Of a DNA stretch of 64,000 bases, positions 22,780 through 34,210 are shown piece after piece. Every line of letters starts with the position of its first letter. The stretch's first letter is position 1. The notes beneath the pieces were generated by a model, which had not been told where the DNA came from, ran no database searches, and saw only the letters and a list, made by a program, of their open reading frames with translations. The translations under genes were made by a program, and so were the position numbers. The stretch comes from Locusta migratoria (lineage: Eukaryota; Arthropoda; Insecta; Orthoptera; Acrididae), in the NCBI GenBank assembly GCA_026315105.1, contig CM048746.1, forward strand, positions 639,337,398-639,401,397, written 5' to 3'.

Positions 22780-23350
22780 AGAAAAAATTATGTACTGACT
22801 GATTGCTCATTCAGGATTTTGTGGGGTAAATTTATTTCATGGATGAAAATCTCAAATTGTTCAATGAGATCCATATGTAGTCCTTTATCAGCAATATGTA
22901 GTATCATAATGAGCTACGTGTGATGCAAAGCTGGATTTGCTTAAGTCTTTAGTCTAATGACATTCACATGTTCCTTGTAACGGGTTAAAAATGTCTTCCT
23001 GTTTGTCCAACATAGAAGCAAGAGCAGGAGCTTGTGAGTTTATATATCCACGATTTTTTATTCAATTCACTAATGGGTTTGTTATGGACAGTTTTGTAAT
23101 TTAGAAGGAAATTGTTGTATGGCCTAAAGTGACTTGGAAGTTGATATGACACTTTGCCAATGTATGGCAAATTTGGGACTCTCCTTCACAGTTTGTGTTG
23201 ACGTAATTTAGTTTACTTTTGTATTGTGGACTAGGGTGTCTATGAGGGTGGAACTGTATTCATTGTTATGGGCTATATATTTGAGTATTTCAATAATAAT
23301 TTCGTTGATCATCAGCAATCGCCGGTAGCCTGTTGAGCTAATAAGAAGAG
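22780..23350 (-). pseudogene. Penelope-like element fragment with GIY-YIG domain
   Basis: Minus strand: PYIGKVSYQLPSHFRPYN, then SWIYKLTSSCSCFYVGQTGRHF (22985-23170) matches the start of the GIY-YIG endonuclease of Penelope-like elements. Downstream frames give TRYKEHVNVIRL and MDLIEQFEIFIHE, which complete that domain with a frameshift. The reverse transcriptase is missing. This is a different lineage from the copies at 51-54 kb and 60-64 kb (YVGQTGR versus YIGTTKR). A Tc1-like element abuts its upstream side at 23361. Confidence 0.75.
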
Positions 23351-23360
23351 AGCGATTAAC

Positions 23361-24738
23361 TACACTCCTGGCCATTACAATTCCTACACCATGAAGATGA
23401 CGTGCTACAGACGCGAAATTTATCCGACAGGAAGAAGGTGCTGTGATATGCAAATGATTAGCTTTTCAGAACATTTGGCACCGGTGGTGACACTTACATC
23501 GTGCTGACATGAGGAACGTTTCCCACCGATTTCTCATACACAGTAATTGACCGGCGTTGCCTGGTGAAACGTTGTGATGCCTCGTGTGAGGAGGAAAAAT
23601 GCATACCATCACGTTTCCGACTTTGATGAAGGTCGGATTGTAGCCTATCGCGATTGCGGTTTATCGTATCGCGTCATTGCTGCTCGCGTTGGTCGCGAAC
23701 CAACGACTGTTAGCAGGACATGGAAGCCGTGGATTCAGGAGGGCAATACGGAACGCCGTGCTGGATCCCAACGTCCTCGTACCACTAGCAGTCGAGATGA
23801 CAGGCATCTTATCCGCTTGGCAGTAACGGATCGTGCTGCCACGTCTCGATCCCTGAGTCAACAGATGGGGACGTTTGCAAGACAACATCTGCACTAACCG
23901 TTCGACGTCGTTTGCAGCAGCACTGACTGGAAACAATCGCTGCGGTTACCCTTGACACTGCATCACAGACAGGAGCGCTTGCGATGGTGTACGCAACGAC
24001 GAACCTGGGTGCACGAATGCCAAAACGTCATTTTTTTCTGATGAATCTTGGACCTGTTTACAGCATCATGATGGTTGCATCCGTGTTTGGCGACATCGCG
24101 GTGAACGCACATTGTAAGAGTGTATTCGTCATCGCCATACTGGCGTATCACCCAGCGTATTGGTATAGGGTGCCATTGGTTACTCGTCTTCTGTCACCTC
24201 TTGTTCGCATCGACGGCAATTTGAACAGTGGCCGTTACATTTCAGATGTGTTACGGTCCGTGCCTCTACCCCTCATTCGATCACTGCGAAACCCTACATT
24301 TCAACAGGATGATGCACGACCTCATGTTGCAGGTCCTGTACGGGCCTTTCTGGATACGGAAAATGTTCGACTGCTACGCTGGCCAGCATATTCTCCAGAT
24401 CTCTCACCAATTGAAAACCTTGGGTCAATGGTGGCAAAATAACTGGCTCGTCACAAAACGCCAGTCACTACTCTTGATGAACTGTGGTATTATGCTGAAG
24501 CTGAATGGGCATCTGTACCTGTACACGCCATACAAGCACTGTAACTCAATGCCCAGGCCTATCAAAGTCATTACGGCTGGAGGTGGTTGTTTCGAGTACT
24601 GATATCTCAGGATCTGTGAACCCAAATTGCGTGATAATGTAATCACAAGTCAGTTCTAGTATAATATATCTGTCCAATGAATACCCGTTTATCATCTGCG
24701 TATCTTCTTGGTGTAGCAATTTTAATGGCCACTAGTGC
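23361..24738 (+). mobile_element. Tc1-like DNA transposon, decayed
   Basis: Terminal inverted repeats of about 30 bp start at 23363 (CACTCCTGGCCATTACAATT) and end at about 24736 (the inverse begins CACTAGTGGCCATTA). The plus-strand transposase starts at 23574 or 23577 (MMPRVRRKNAYHH). A paired helix-turn-helix region follows to about 23897 (DCGLSYRVIAARVGREPTTVSRTW). The catalytic part continues in shifted frames: FFSDESW with the first acid near 24035, FQQDDARPHVA near 24300, and RWPAYSPDLSPIEN ending near 24418 with the last acid. At least two frameshifts make it inactive. The left flank is TA, as expected for the family; the right TA has mutated. Confidence 0.88.
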
Positions 24739-24739
24739 A

Positions 24740-25330
24740 CGTAGTGTGCACACATGCTTGCTTCAGAAAAAGGACTGGCTTTTATGTAAGATGAAGTGAA
24801 TCAATGCTATAAGTTGGTTATAAGATGTTTTCAAAAATATCAAATGAAATAGAAGCAAAACTTTATCCTAGTAAATTTAGAAAGTGCATATCTTGCTCAG
24901 AACAATTTCAACCTAAAAACCATAAATCGTTACGAACTTATGAACTCCGACACATTGCTCACTTTTATAGATTCGATTGATACAGAAACTCTACATAATG
25001 TGATTCTACAATTAGTAACTTGCATACGTAATTTGTGACATGCTCGGACACGAAATCAAAACTTAATTTTAAGTGGTTTAATATTTAAGGCATTCGACGT
25101 AAAGGTGTAAGTAAAGTGACGCCCTGTGTCCATTCCTATTCAACTACAACCTAGAGAAAGTAGAGAACGGGAAGAAAAGCAAGAACAGAGGCTGTCACCA
25201 ACAAGATTTGAGACTAAGAATAAAGCTACCGAAATTCGCTTTCTAGGATTTGTGGATTGTTATTTCTGAAAACCTAGCAAATGCAGAAATACAAAGTTAT
25301 GTCCTGTAAGAAACAATCAATGGATGGGAT
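24740..25330. other. Unassigned AT-rich sequence
   Basis: No gene, RNA or repeat was recognised. Confidence 0.3.
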
Positions 25331-26120
25331 TTAAGAGTTTTGCTAGAGAAAAAAATTGAGAAATATACAAATTTTACTTATGGTAGTAACAGACATCGAG
25401 CAGATAAAGAGAGTAAATTCAAATATTTGAGAAATTATACAAGAAAATTGCTTACAAAATTTCCTGTAGAAGCAAGAGCAAGAAAAAACAGAGCGTATGG
25501 AAGCATGAGAAACATTTACGTCGAAAGGTGTTTAAGATTTTAAAAATGCAACATGGTAGCAAAAACGTAACGTCTGTACCCAAATCAATGTTTAGCGTTG
25601 AATTACAAATTACACGCCGGCCGCGGTGGCCGAGGGGACTGAGGCGCTCCAGTCACGGTCTGCACGGCCACTACGGTCGGGGGTTCGAATCCCCCCTCGG
25701 GCATGGATATTTGTGCCGTCCTTAGTTGTAAGTAGTTCATAAGTAGTTTGTAAGTTTAGGGACTGATGACCCCGTAGTTAAGTCCCATAGACTCTACAAA
25801 CATTTGATTTGATTTTTGACAAATTACACCATTGAAGTCCTAGAAAGAACAATAATTCGAAAAATACCCCGACCACAAAAAAGGAAAAACGTATGGAAAT
25901 AAGGAAGTGATGAAGTTTATCGCAACACAGAAAAACTCTGTGGAAAAGACGACTGCTAGCTTTCGAAATTTGTACGGAATGATCTACGACCAGTTAACCA
26001 GGCAGAATTTGAAATTTATTTGAAGAAATATGTGAACACTAACTTGGTTTCAAGAAGTTTGGAGGGACATAGAAAGAAACAGCATAACTGAAAATGATGC
26101 AACAGATACAGCTTTTTAAG
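25331..26120 (+). pseudogene. Possible decayed non-LTR retrotransposon C-terminus
   Basis: Plus-strand frames give lysine- and arginine-rich segments (KYLRNYTRKLLTKFPVEARA; later TWFQEVWRDIERNSITENDA near 26040-26110). They resemble the region after the reverse transcriptase in some insect retrotransposons, but no catalytic motif is visible. A family A SINE interrupts the middle. Low certainty. Confidence 0.3.
25616..25818 (+). mobile_element. SINE family A, copy 6
   Basis: Near-consensus copy flanked by ACAAATTACAC (25605-25615 and 25819-25829). Confidence 0.96.
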
Positions 26121-26860
26121 AAGAACCGTGCGCGCGTCGTCCTCAGCTTACGTCAGTTTAAGTAGTTTGTCATTATCGGGAATGATGACCACTGCATTTT
26201 CGTGCTAGCTTTGCAAGCATATGAATACTTTATTACTAAAGTGTTAAAAACGGAAGGATTCGAAAGCAAGAAAAGAACACGTGGTGTAAAAGATCTGATG
26301 TGAAAAAAAAAAAAAATAGCTAAAATATGGAACACTGGAGGCAAAAGAACAAGCGAAAAAGCAATGAAATTTCTGCGTGGTCATCAAATGCCCAAAACAG
26401 AAAAGTGAACTTCCAAAAACATTTCAGCTGGACAGTACAAAACTCGTACATGACTGACGATAAAGGCGGAATAAGGGATTCTGCAGATCTCAGGCAGAGA
26501 AAGTCGTTCAAAAGAATTGGTTTCAAGCTACAAGGGACTGTTGAGATGATCATGTCATTGCGAAGGTTCTCAACTCACATCCCAGCCCATGGGGGACTGC
26601 GAATTTCCTAACTTGTGTTAAGAACTGCGGTCACGACAACTGCGAGCAGTCATTAGTTGGAAAGGTAAATTTAATCCATCCATGACAACTTCCAATGTAT
26701 GACACATTGAAGGAGCAGGTGAACTGCAGGTGAAGTGTAGGAGGCATGGACATCTGGTTAGATGCCGCAGAAGCCAGACGACACGGTGGACATCAACAGA
26801 GTTACGGACTTGCATTCCGACTACAGTTGTCGCGATTCCTGAACGAATCGTAGGTTCAGA
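26121..26860. other. Unassigned sequence
   Basis: No recognisable gene or repeat. A 13-base A run lies near 26304. Open frames on both strands around 26320-26610 and 26618-26950 show no domain. Confidence 0.3.
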
Positions 26861-26879
26861 CGAATCGTTCAAATGAATC

Positions 26880-27400
26880 GCCTGGCTCTTGACGATTCCA
26901 AGTCCCAACAGTTCATGTTTCGAACCCAACTGCCTAAAACTACACATCATCTTGATGTCACCAACTTTGACATCAATGAAGTATGGAAAAGCTACTGGGA
27001 ATAATCGTCAGTGGTCAACGGTCATCTGGTTGAAGACCCTTCAATGCGAGTTCCAAGTTTCACACTCCCCAGAGGCCAGTTGATAATCATAAACCGCTTC
27101 CGAACAGGACAAAGGAACTGCGGATATCAACAGCACAAATGGGGCTGGGTAACATCTCCCGAGTGTGACTGTGGAGCTGCCCTACAAACAATAAACCATA
27201 TTGTAGGTGAATGCTCTAAACGAGCCTTTGGGGGATCAATAAATGACATCCACCATGCATTACCTGAAGGGCTCAACTGGATCACCTGTTTGGACTTAGA
27301 AATCAAAGAACTTGTGTAATGTGTACATAATTTAATATAACACTGTACATATGATCCTGTACATATATTGTTCTTGTCATACATATCTTACAATGTATAC
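26880..27400 (+). pseudogene. Jockey/CR1-group retrotransposon C-terminal fragment
   Basis: The frame at 27011-27319 encodes RGQLIIINRFRTGQRNCGY, then ECDCGAALQTINHIVGECS with the Cys-x-Cys...His...Cys pattern that ends many non-LTR retrotransposon proteins, then a stop. It is related in layout to the tails at 41.4 and 42.7 kb but belongs to a different subfamily. The 5' part is lost. Confidence 0.65.
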
Positions 27401-28507
27401 AATTAGAGCTATGTACTTTGAACCGAGCTCTGTATCGTCATTCGATAAATAAGTAACTGCCGAATCATGCTGAATGATTACGAACTATTACGAACACCAC
27501 CGAGCAGTCGAGAGGGGGATGCGTGTGAACAAAGGAAGTACGTAACTAATTTAGTGGGCCCTTTATTTCACACTAACTACTTATAAACGACCCACAGCTG
27601 TTGCACAGCTGCCGATACATACGATTAAAATAAGAAAGCATGATGTGTAAATATTTACCTCATATTTCTTCCCGGTACAATGCAACATACGTTCATTATA
27701 CGGTTTACATGTAATTTAGAAGACCAACTCCTTGACATGTATTCCGCGTAGTGGAGACCGGGCATGTTAGTCACAAAGTTTATAACTCTGCCACGAGATG
27801 TACCAGTGTACTGGAATGACTTCATTAAGAGTTTCAACTTAATACTTTTTCTCCGAAACACGTCCGACCTTTCCCTAAAACTGACGAAAGAAAACGAAGG
27901 AATAGCAACAACCGAAAGACATGCTTGGCTGACATTTCAGTGAAACATGAACTCTAATGTAAAAAGAAACAAAGTTCCAAGGAAGTCAAGAAGCGACTTC
28001 CACCTGAACTTACTAAAAAAGCAGTACCGAAAAACAGGCAATTTATAGAATACTGCGAAGTTTTTAATTTAATTGGCAGTGGACATTTTTTCCACTGCAG
28101 GCTATTGTTAAAAGCGTCTGATATTAGCTTTTAAGTCTGTTCCTTGTGTGTATTGAATTACAGAATTTTCTTGTGCACAATGGTCTGAATTATTTAGTTT
28201 GTAAGAAATGGGAGTGCTATTTTAATGCTTAATTCTCCTTTGGCTAAGTATTTTACATTATTACAACGGGGATTTTGTTTCTTCAAACACCTACTTTTTC
28301 ACTTAGTAACACGTGACAACAGATCTCGATCCCTGTGACAACCATCCCAGTCCTGGGGTCACTCACAAAAAGCGCATAACGGAAATGTCAGTACGAACTT
28401 TATCACATTTATTAAGCCATAACATTTTTATAAACAATCTAAAAACCAGAGACCAATTAGACGATTTGGATGAAAATTTTCTTTTTGAGTTCCTTAGTTG
28501 CATTCGC

Positions 28508-28510
<3 letters not shown>
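27401..28510. other. Unassigned sequence
   Basis: No coding, RNA or repeat feature was recognised. Confidence 0.3.
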
Positions 28511-28597
<87 letters not shown>

Positions 28598-28621
28598 TTT
28601 TTTGTATATATATATATATAC
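28511..28621. repeat. A run followed by TA microsatellite
   Basis: Thirty A residues (28511-28540), then an uninterrupted TA tract to about 28596, a CTTTTTTG break and another TA tract to about 28620. Confidence 0.97.
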
Positions 28622-29040
28622 AGAAACATTTTATATGGAAAGAAGCGGTTTGACATGTTTTTGTAACGCTATCCAGTAAATATTTTTCACTGATTTGGCT
28701 ATTTGGCTTTTATGTTTATCTGTGCGTGTGGTTCCCTAAGAGTAGTTGCAGGGGCCGTCCATAGTTACAGTTCGTAGTTACAGTCTAGATGATTAATTGA
28801 ACTGTCCTTAACGTCAGTTAGATATTGTGAGTATTAGTGAAGGTCTGTAGCAGATGAATAGGATTTCAGGTGAGTACAGCGTTATAAATACAAAGTCATT
28901 TGGGGGTTTCACAGGAGTAGTTCTAATAATAAGAAAATAGAAACACTGGTTAACTACTACGAACATCACATGATCGCATTATAGTAATGAAGATACATAG
29001 CAAACACCGACAACAGTAGTAAAAGTTCATATGCAAAGTG
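28622..29040. other. Unassigned sequence
   Basis: Nothing recognised. Confidence 0.3.
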
Positions 29041-29935
29041 ATTGGAAAGTACGTGGCTCGTCCATAAGTTCCGTTTGGTAATAAAGTAAAACTGTACACA
29101 GATACAAATGTTCAAATGCTTGTTAAGCCTATGGGACTTAGCTACGGGGACATCAGTCCCTAAACTTACAAACTACTTATGAACTACTTACGAACTAGGA
29201 CGGCACAAACATCCATGCCCGAGGGGGGATTCGAACCCCCGACCGTAGTGGCCGTGCGGACCGTGACTGGAGCGCCTCAGTCACCTCGGCCACCGCGGCC
29301 GGCTATACAGATACAGAAGAAATTTTTATTGCACAAAATTCTACAACTCTTAAACTACTTTTCCACATATCTGCCGAAATTTTGTAGGCACTTGTCATAG
29401 CGTGCCACAAGTTTTTGCATGCATCCTTCACAGAAGGTTGCCGCCTGTATATTCAACCATGTGGTAACAGCTCTTTTCATCGTTGATGTGTTGACCACCA
29501 AGGACAGATTTTAGGTGTAAGAAGAGATGAAAGTCGCTAGGAGAGAGGTTCGAGCTGTATGGAGGATGATTAAACAGGTCCCATTGAAATTTCCGTAAGA
29601 ATTTTTTGGTCACATTTGATGTGTGAGGTCAGATCGTGAAAAAAAAATTTTTTTGACAGTAATCCTCTTCTTGCACTTAAAATCTGTCCTTGGTGGACAA
29701 CACTTCAACGATGATGACGAGCTGAAAGAACATGTTACCACATGGTTGGATACACAGGCGGCAACTTTCTATGAAAAAGGCACACAAAATCTTGTGTCTA
29801 CAAAATTACGGAAGCTATGTAGAAAAGTAGTTTAACAGTTTTTAGATTTTTGTAAAATCAATATTTTTTCTGTATCTCTAACCGTTCGTTTTATATAACT
29901 AAACAGAACTTACTTTCTGGACGCGCCTCGTCTAT
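29041..29935. pseudogene. Two mariner transposase tails in inverted orientation
   Basis: The minus-strand copy (29428-29613) encodes WDLFNHPPYSSNLSPSDFHLF, the mariner pattern in which the last catalytic acid follows HPPYSPDLAPSD. The plus-strand copy (29663-29835) encodes LHLKSVLGGQHFNDDDELKEH and runs to a stop. Outer ends are inverted: 29041-29106 with GGAAAGTACGTGGCTCGTCC and 29880-29935 with its diverged inverse. So two 3' halves face each other around a centre near 29530-29660. The left arm carries a later family A SINE (29107-29303). Neither has the N-terminal half. Confidence 0.8.
29107..29303 (-). mobile_element. SINE family A, copy 7
   Basis: Flanked by similar sequences TACACAGATA and TATACAGATA, a target duplication with one change. 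It sits between the mariner terminal repeat and the rest of the left arm. Confidence 0.94.
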
Positions 29936-30400
29936 GATAAGATAAAAAGAAGTATTTCAGTAAAGTAAGGGAGTCGAAAAATTTATTATGTTGGGGGACT
30001 GGAACTCTGTAGTATGAAAGAGAGGGTACAGAATAGGTCAATTTGGATTGGGGAAAGAAATGAAAGAGGAAGCCACCTGATATAATTTTGCATGGAACAA
30101 TTATAAATACTAAGTTTAAGCATTACGAAAGACGATTGTATACGTAGTAGAGAGCAGAAGACTGTGAAAGATACCAGATTTTATAGTGTAAGACATTTCA
30201 GAATCACGTTTTAAACCAGATTTAGACTCACCATGTTTTATTGGTTATGAACTGCAGACAAATTTAATCTGCAGAAAGTTAGGAATATAAGACGGTACCT
30301 AAAACTGAAGGAACCTAAGATATTTGCGAGTTTCGAAAGTATCTTTAGGCAATAATCGTCAAAAACTGGGGGGAGGGGGGAATGGAATAATGCAAAAGAT
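29936..30400. other. Unassigned sequence
   Basis: No recognisable feature. It may belong to the upstream part of the following retrotransposon. Confidence 0.3.
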
Positions 30401-31720
30401 GAATAGGAAGCTCTGAGAGATAGAATTGTGAAGGCGACAGAGGATCAAATAGCGAAAGATACAGGACCTACAAAAAATCCTTTGTTATCACAGTAAGTAC
30501 TAAATTTAATTTACCGGAGGAGAAAATATGAAATGCAGTAAACGAAGCAGGTGAAATGGAGTACAGATGACACTAAATGCAAAATTGCTAAGCAGGAGTG
30601 GTTATAAGAATGTATAAGTAGTTGAAAGAGACTGTCTACAGGAAAATAAACTTTTGAAGTCAAAACCAAAAGCATGAATGTCAAGAACTCTGAAAACCAG
30701 TTCTGAGTAAAGAGGGAAAAGCTGAAAGGTGGAAAGAACGAAGGGGTCTTACATAGGAAACGAACACTGAGAAAATATTTTTGAAACGGAAGCAGATGAA
30801 GACGAGATAGACACTACACAAGGAGAGACAGCGCTAGAAGACCTAAGTCGAAAGAAGCCCAAGGGGATGACATTCCGTCAGAACTACTAATGTCTGAGAG
30901 TCAAACATGACAAAATTTAATATTCCCCATTCCAAACAAACTAGGCGTAGGCAAGTGTGAAAAATACATAACCTTCACTTTCATTCTAACACTAGTTATT
31001 TGCCGAATAATGGAAAACCTGGTACATGTCGATCTCAGGAAAGATTAGTTTGGTTTTAGGAGAAATACAGGAACACTGGAGGCAACTCGTCTTAGAAGAT
31101 AAGGAAACACAAACCTACTTTTCTAGGTGGATTTGGAGAAACCTTTTGACAATTTCGTTGGAATACACTTTCAAATTATGAAAACAGCCGGGGCGCCGGC
31201 CGCGGTGGCCGAGGGGACTGAGGCGCTCCAGTCACGGTTTGCACGGCCACTGCGGTCGAGGGTTCGAATCCCCCTTCGGGCATGGATATTTGTGCCGTTC
31301 TTAGTGTTAGCTAGTTCGTAAGTGTTTGTAAGTTTAGGGACTTATGACCCCGTAGTTAGGTCCCATAAGCTATACAAACATTTGAACATTTTAGAACAGG
31401 CGGGGCAAAATGCAGCAAACGAAAGGTTATTTGCAACTTGTATAAAAGTCATTTATTAGATTCAAAGGGCATGAAAGGAATACAGTGGTTACGAAGGGAG
31501 TAAGGCAGTACTGTAGCGTTTTTCAATTGTTATTCCATCTGCAAATTGAGAAATATATGAAGAAATGAGAAATTTGGGAAAGGCACCGAAATTCAATGTG
31601 AAGAAATAAAAACTTAGCATTTTCTGATATTGTAATTCTGTCAGACACCAAAGGACCTCTAATAGCAATTGAAGAGAACGGCCCACAAACATTATTTTTA
31701 ATTTTACGGGTTATTGACAT
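30400..31720 (+). pseudogene. RTE-like reverse transcriptase pseudogene
   Basis: Plus-strand fragments occur in family order. AQGDDIPSELLM (near 30860) corresponds to the K-x-x-G-x-D-x-IP-x-E motif. QFGFRRNTGTLEATR (near 31050-31100) matches the GFR block. FLGGFGETF-like text with DLEKPFDN (31127-31160) matches the YxDFEKAFD block carrying the first catalytic acid. LAFSDIVILSDT (near 31615) matches the FADD box, with one acid lost. Multiple stops and shifts, plus a SINE at 31195-31392, show it is long dead. Confidence 0.6.
31195..31392 (+). mobile_element. SINE family A, copy 8
   Basis: The flanks AACAGCCGGGGC and AACAGGCGGGGC form a target duplication with one change. It splits the RTE-like pseudogene between its DLEKPFDN and FSDI blocks. 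Confidence 0.94.
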
Positions 31721-31734
31721 TTCAATTCATTTGA

Positions 31735-32220
31735 GTTCCACAGGGAGGCCAAGCCAATGAATCCTGTGTTTCTAAAGCATTTCTGGGTGGCACCAGAGCG
31801 AGAGAGAGGTGTAGAGTCCACGTGAGACGGAGAACGAGCCTTCGGGGAAGGCAGCCATTCATTACACAGCGTCAGAGCCGCGCAATGGCCTTCACCGAAG
31901 ACCTTTGCGCCGGTACCTGTTGCCGAGCCCCTAAGCCTGGGGGGTATGGCGCCGTTGTGGCGCGCACCAAGCGGCGTCAATACTTGCGTCGTGGTCACTC
32001 TGGGAACGGCAGAGCCACACCAAGACGTGCCGTTAGGTTGAGGTCAGTGACCACCCGCGGAGGATTACGTACCGCGGTAACGGCTAGGTGGGACATACTA
32101 CGCGGAAACGGTCGTCGTCGGACTGCAATGAGTGGGATGAGAATTTTTCGAAGCTATCTTGGCGCTGTGTCCGCGCATTGGAGGAAATTTGGCGCCTAGA
32201 GAGCGATTGGCTCTTGCTTT
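31735..32220 (+). repeat. Unclassified interspersed repeat X, copy 2
   Basis: Plus-strand counterpart of 14190-14670. It adds a GC-rich middle part (about 31860-32000) that is less clear in copy 1. The 125-codon plus frame here (31822-32199) is arginine-rich and unlike known proteins; I do not call it a gene. Confidence 0.65.
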
Positions 32221-32261
32221 CTTGTGAGGGGGTACGTTGCACTTTGCGGGCAGAATGCGGA

Positions 32262-32466
32262 TGTTAATGTTCAAATGTCTGTAAATCTATCGGACCAAAC
32301 TGCGTGGTCATCAGTCCGTAGCTTACAAACTACTTAAACCTAGGTAAACTAACCTAAGGACAACACACACACACGCATGCCCCAGGGAGGACTCGAACCT
32401 CCACGGCGAGCAACCGCGCGCTCCGCAGCGAGACGCTTTAGACCGCTCTGCTACTCCACGGCGGCA
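32262..32466 (-). mobile_element. SINE family B, copy 2
   Basis: Full-length copy flanked by CAGAATGCGGA (32251-32261 and 32467-32477). It contains a short CA tract (about 32363-32374). Confidence 0.96.
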
Positions 32467-32705
32467 CAGAATGCGGAGCAGCGCTACAGAAGTGACTTCG
32501 TTTTAGACAGCCGACGAGTACGGTGTTCTCTTAGGGCCTTTTTACACTAGGCAGCAAGGCCGCGCAGCTAGTCGCGCGGCCAGTTGCGTTGCTCGTCGTG
32601 GGGCATTTAGAGTTACGGGGCCTATTACACCAGGGCAGCCGGTGGCGCAGCCACAGTTTGGCTGCCCTGGTTACGAAGGAACATGTCCGACAACAAATAT
32701 ACACA

Positions 32706-32914
32706 GCCGGCCGCGGTGGCCGAGAGGACTGAGGCGCTCCAGTCATGGTCTGCACGGGCACTACGGTCGGGGGTTCGAATCCCCCCTCCGGCATGGATAT
32801 TTGTGCCATCCTTAGTCTTATGTAGTTCATAAGTAGTTTGTAAGCTTAGGGTCTGATGACCCCGTAGTTAAGTCCCATAAGTTCTACAAACATTTCTTTA
32901 AAGAGAAGGAGAAG
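32706..32914 (+). mobile_element. SINE family A, copy 9
   Basis: Flanked by AAATATACACA (32695-32705 and 32915-32925). Nested inside the PIF/Harbinger-like element. Confidence 0.95.
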
Positions 32915-33426
32915 AAATATACACATATGCTCCTCCTCGTACTTTTAATGAAAAAAAGACGGCGAAGGAAGAGAATGATGCATGTGCACCCTAAGCTATC
33001 ATTAAGGGATTCTAAAGGATTGTACTATACTATTTTGATAGACTGTGTTCGGACGAAAACAAGTTGAATGTCTGAATCATCTTTCTTTGAATTACTGTCG
33101 CTAATACAAGTTGATATTACCGGAAAGGATTCGTGGATGAAAAAGCGTATCTCACCAGAAGAAAAGCTCGTAATCACTTTGAGGTTAGTAAACCAACAAA
33201 TCGTATTGTAAGCAATTAACATTTTGCTCTACGAAATATTAATCACTTTTTAAAAAGTTTAAACTTCAAAAAATATGACTAGTTTTCTTCAATAGTTTTA
33301 TCCACTTAGGCCTATGTCAAAAGAAAATTGATTCAAATTATGACTAAAAATAAACCCTTGATAAGAACGAACCGTTGCTCAAAATCAGGTAGGAATCTGC
33401 AAATTATTTCATTTCAAGCATTTAAT

Positions 33427-33630
33427 CAAATCAAATGTTCAAATGTTTGTAGAGCTTATGGGACTTAACTATGGGGTCATCAGTCCCTAAACTTACAAAG
33501 TACTTATGAAGCAGCTAATACTAAGGATGGCACAAACATCCAGGCCCGAGGGGGGATTCGAACCCCCGACCGTAGTGGCCGTGCAGACTGTGACTGTCGC
33601 GCCGCAGAACGCTCGGCCACCGCTGCCGGC
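33427..33630 (-). mobile_element. SINE family A, copy 10
   Basis: Flanked by AAGCATTTAAT (33416-33426 and 33631-33641). The head is more diverged (GCGGCGCGACAGTCACAG in the sense direction). Nested inside the PIF/Harbinger-like element. Confidence 0.95.
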
Positions 33631-33823
33631 AAGCATTTAATTTTAATTGCTTATTACTGTAAGCTTCAGATCTCGGGTCCCAAATGTCGGAATGTTGTTC
33701 AGTTGCGTATATAAAATCTTCGGTATTCACTTTTGTGTCCAATAACTTCTGACACTCTATCAGGGATTCTTTCAACTTCAAGTTCTTCCCTTTTGTCGTG
33801 TTAACACTTTCATTCATTTCCAC
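33631..33823 (-). pseudogene. Possible MADF-like domain remnant
   Basis: The minus-strand frame reads ...LIECQKLLDTKVNTEDFIYATEQHSDIWDPRSEAYSNKQ. The F-I-x-A-x-E-x-x-x-x-[IL]-W-D-x-R-x-x-x-Y-x-N pattern resembles the first helix and loop of MADF DNA-binding domains. Some PIF/Harbinger elements carry such a second protein. The frame stops just past the SINE target site, and the rest of the domain is not readable. Tentative. Confidence 0.3.
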
Positions 33824-34192
33824 CGTAGAAGTCTACAGTTCACGCTGTAAATTATTTAGCCAGGAGGGTTCCGTTTGTTTAAATAACTGAAGTATTCGAT
33901 ACCATAATTGGTCGTAGTATTGTAACTTAACATTTCATGTTTATGTTACATAAGCATTTTATAGCGCTTCTGTCAAGTCATTTTAATCATCATCTGCATT
34001 ACTAGGGTCTGCCAACAAACATATATTAAGACTGCACTAATTGTTGTTTACTTACGATCTTTTGTATTATTTCATTTTGATATGGAAATATGTTTATTAC
34101 ATCTGTCTTAGTTTTTTGTATATTTGCGTACAGCAGGATTCATTAATGTTTATTGAACAAATTGTTAAATATTTAAATGTTGTACTTCCGTG

Positions 34193-34210
34193 TTCTGGAA
34201 GGTTCTAGAA
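34193..34210 (+). promoter_or_regulatory. Heat-shock-element-like site next to a TATA-like box
   Basis: Four contiguous alternating units TTC-GAA-TTC-GAA with correct 2-base spacers fit the heat shock factor consensus perfectly. A TATTTATA box lies about 12-20 bp downstream (34222-34230), and AATAAA follows near 34376. This could be the regulatory part of an LTR-like or other element promoter. Function is untested. Confidence 0.5.

Noticed and set aside
28313..28679. Frames through the A/TA tract
   Set aside because: The proteins consist of lysine, isoleucine and tyrosine runs encoded by the microsatellite.
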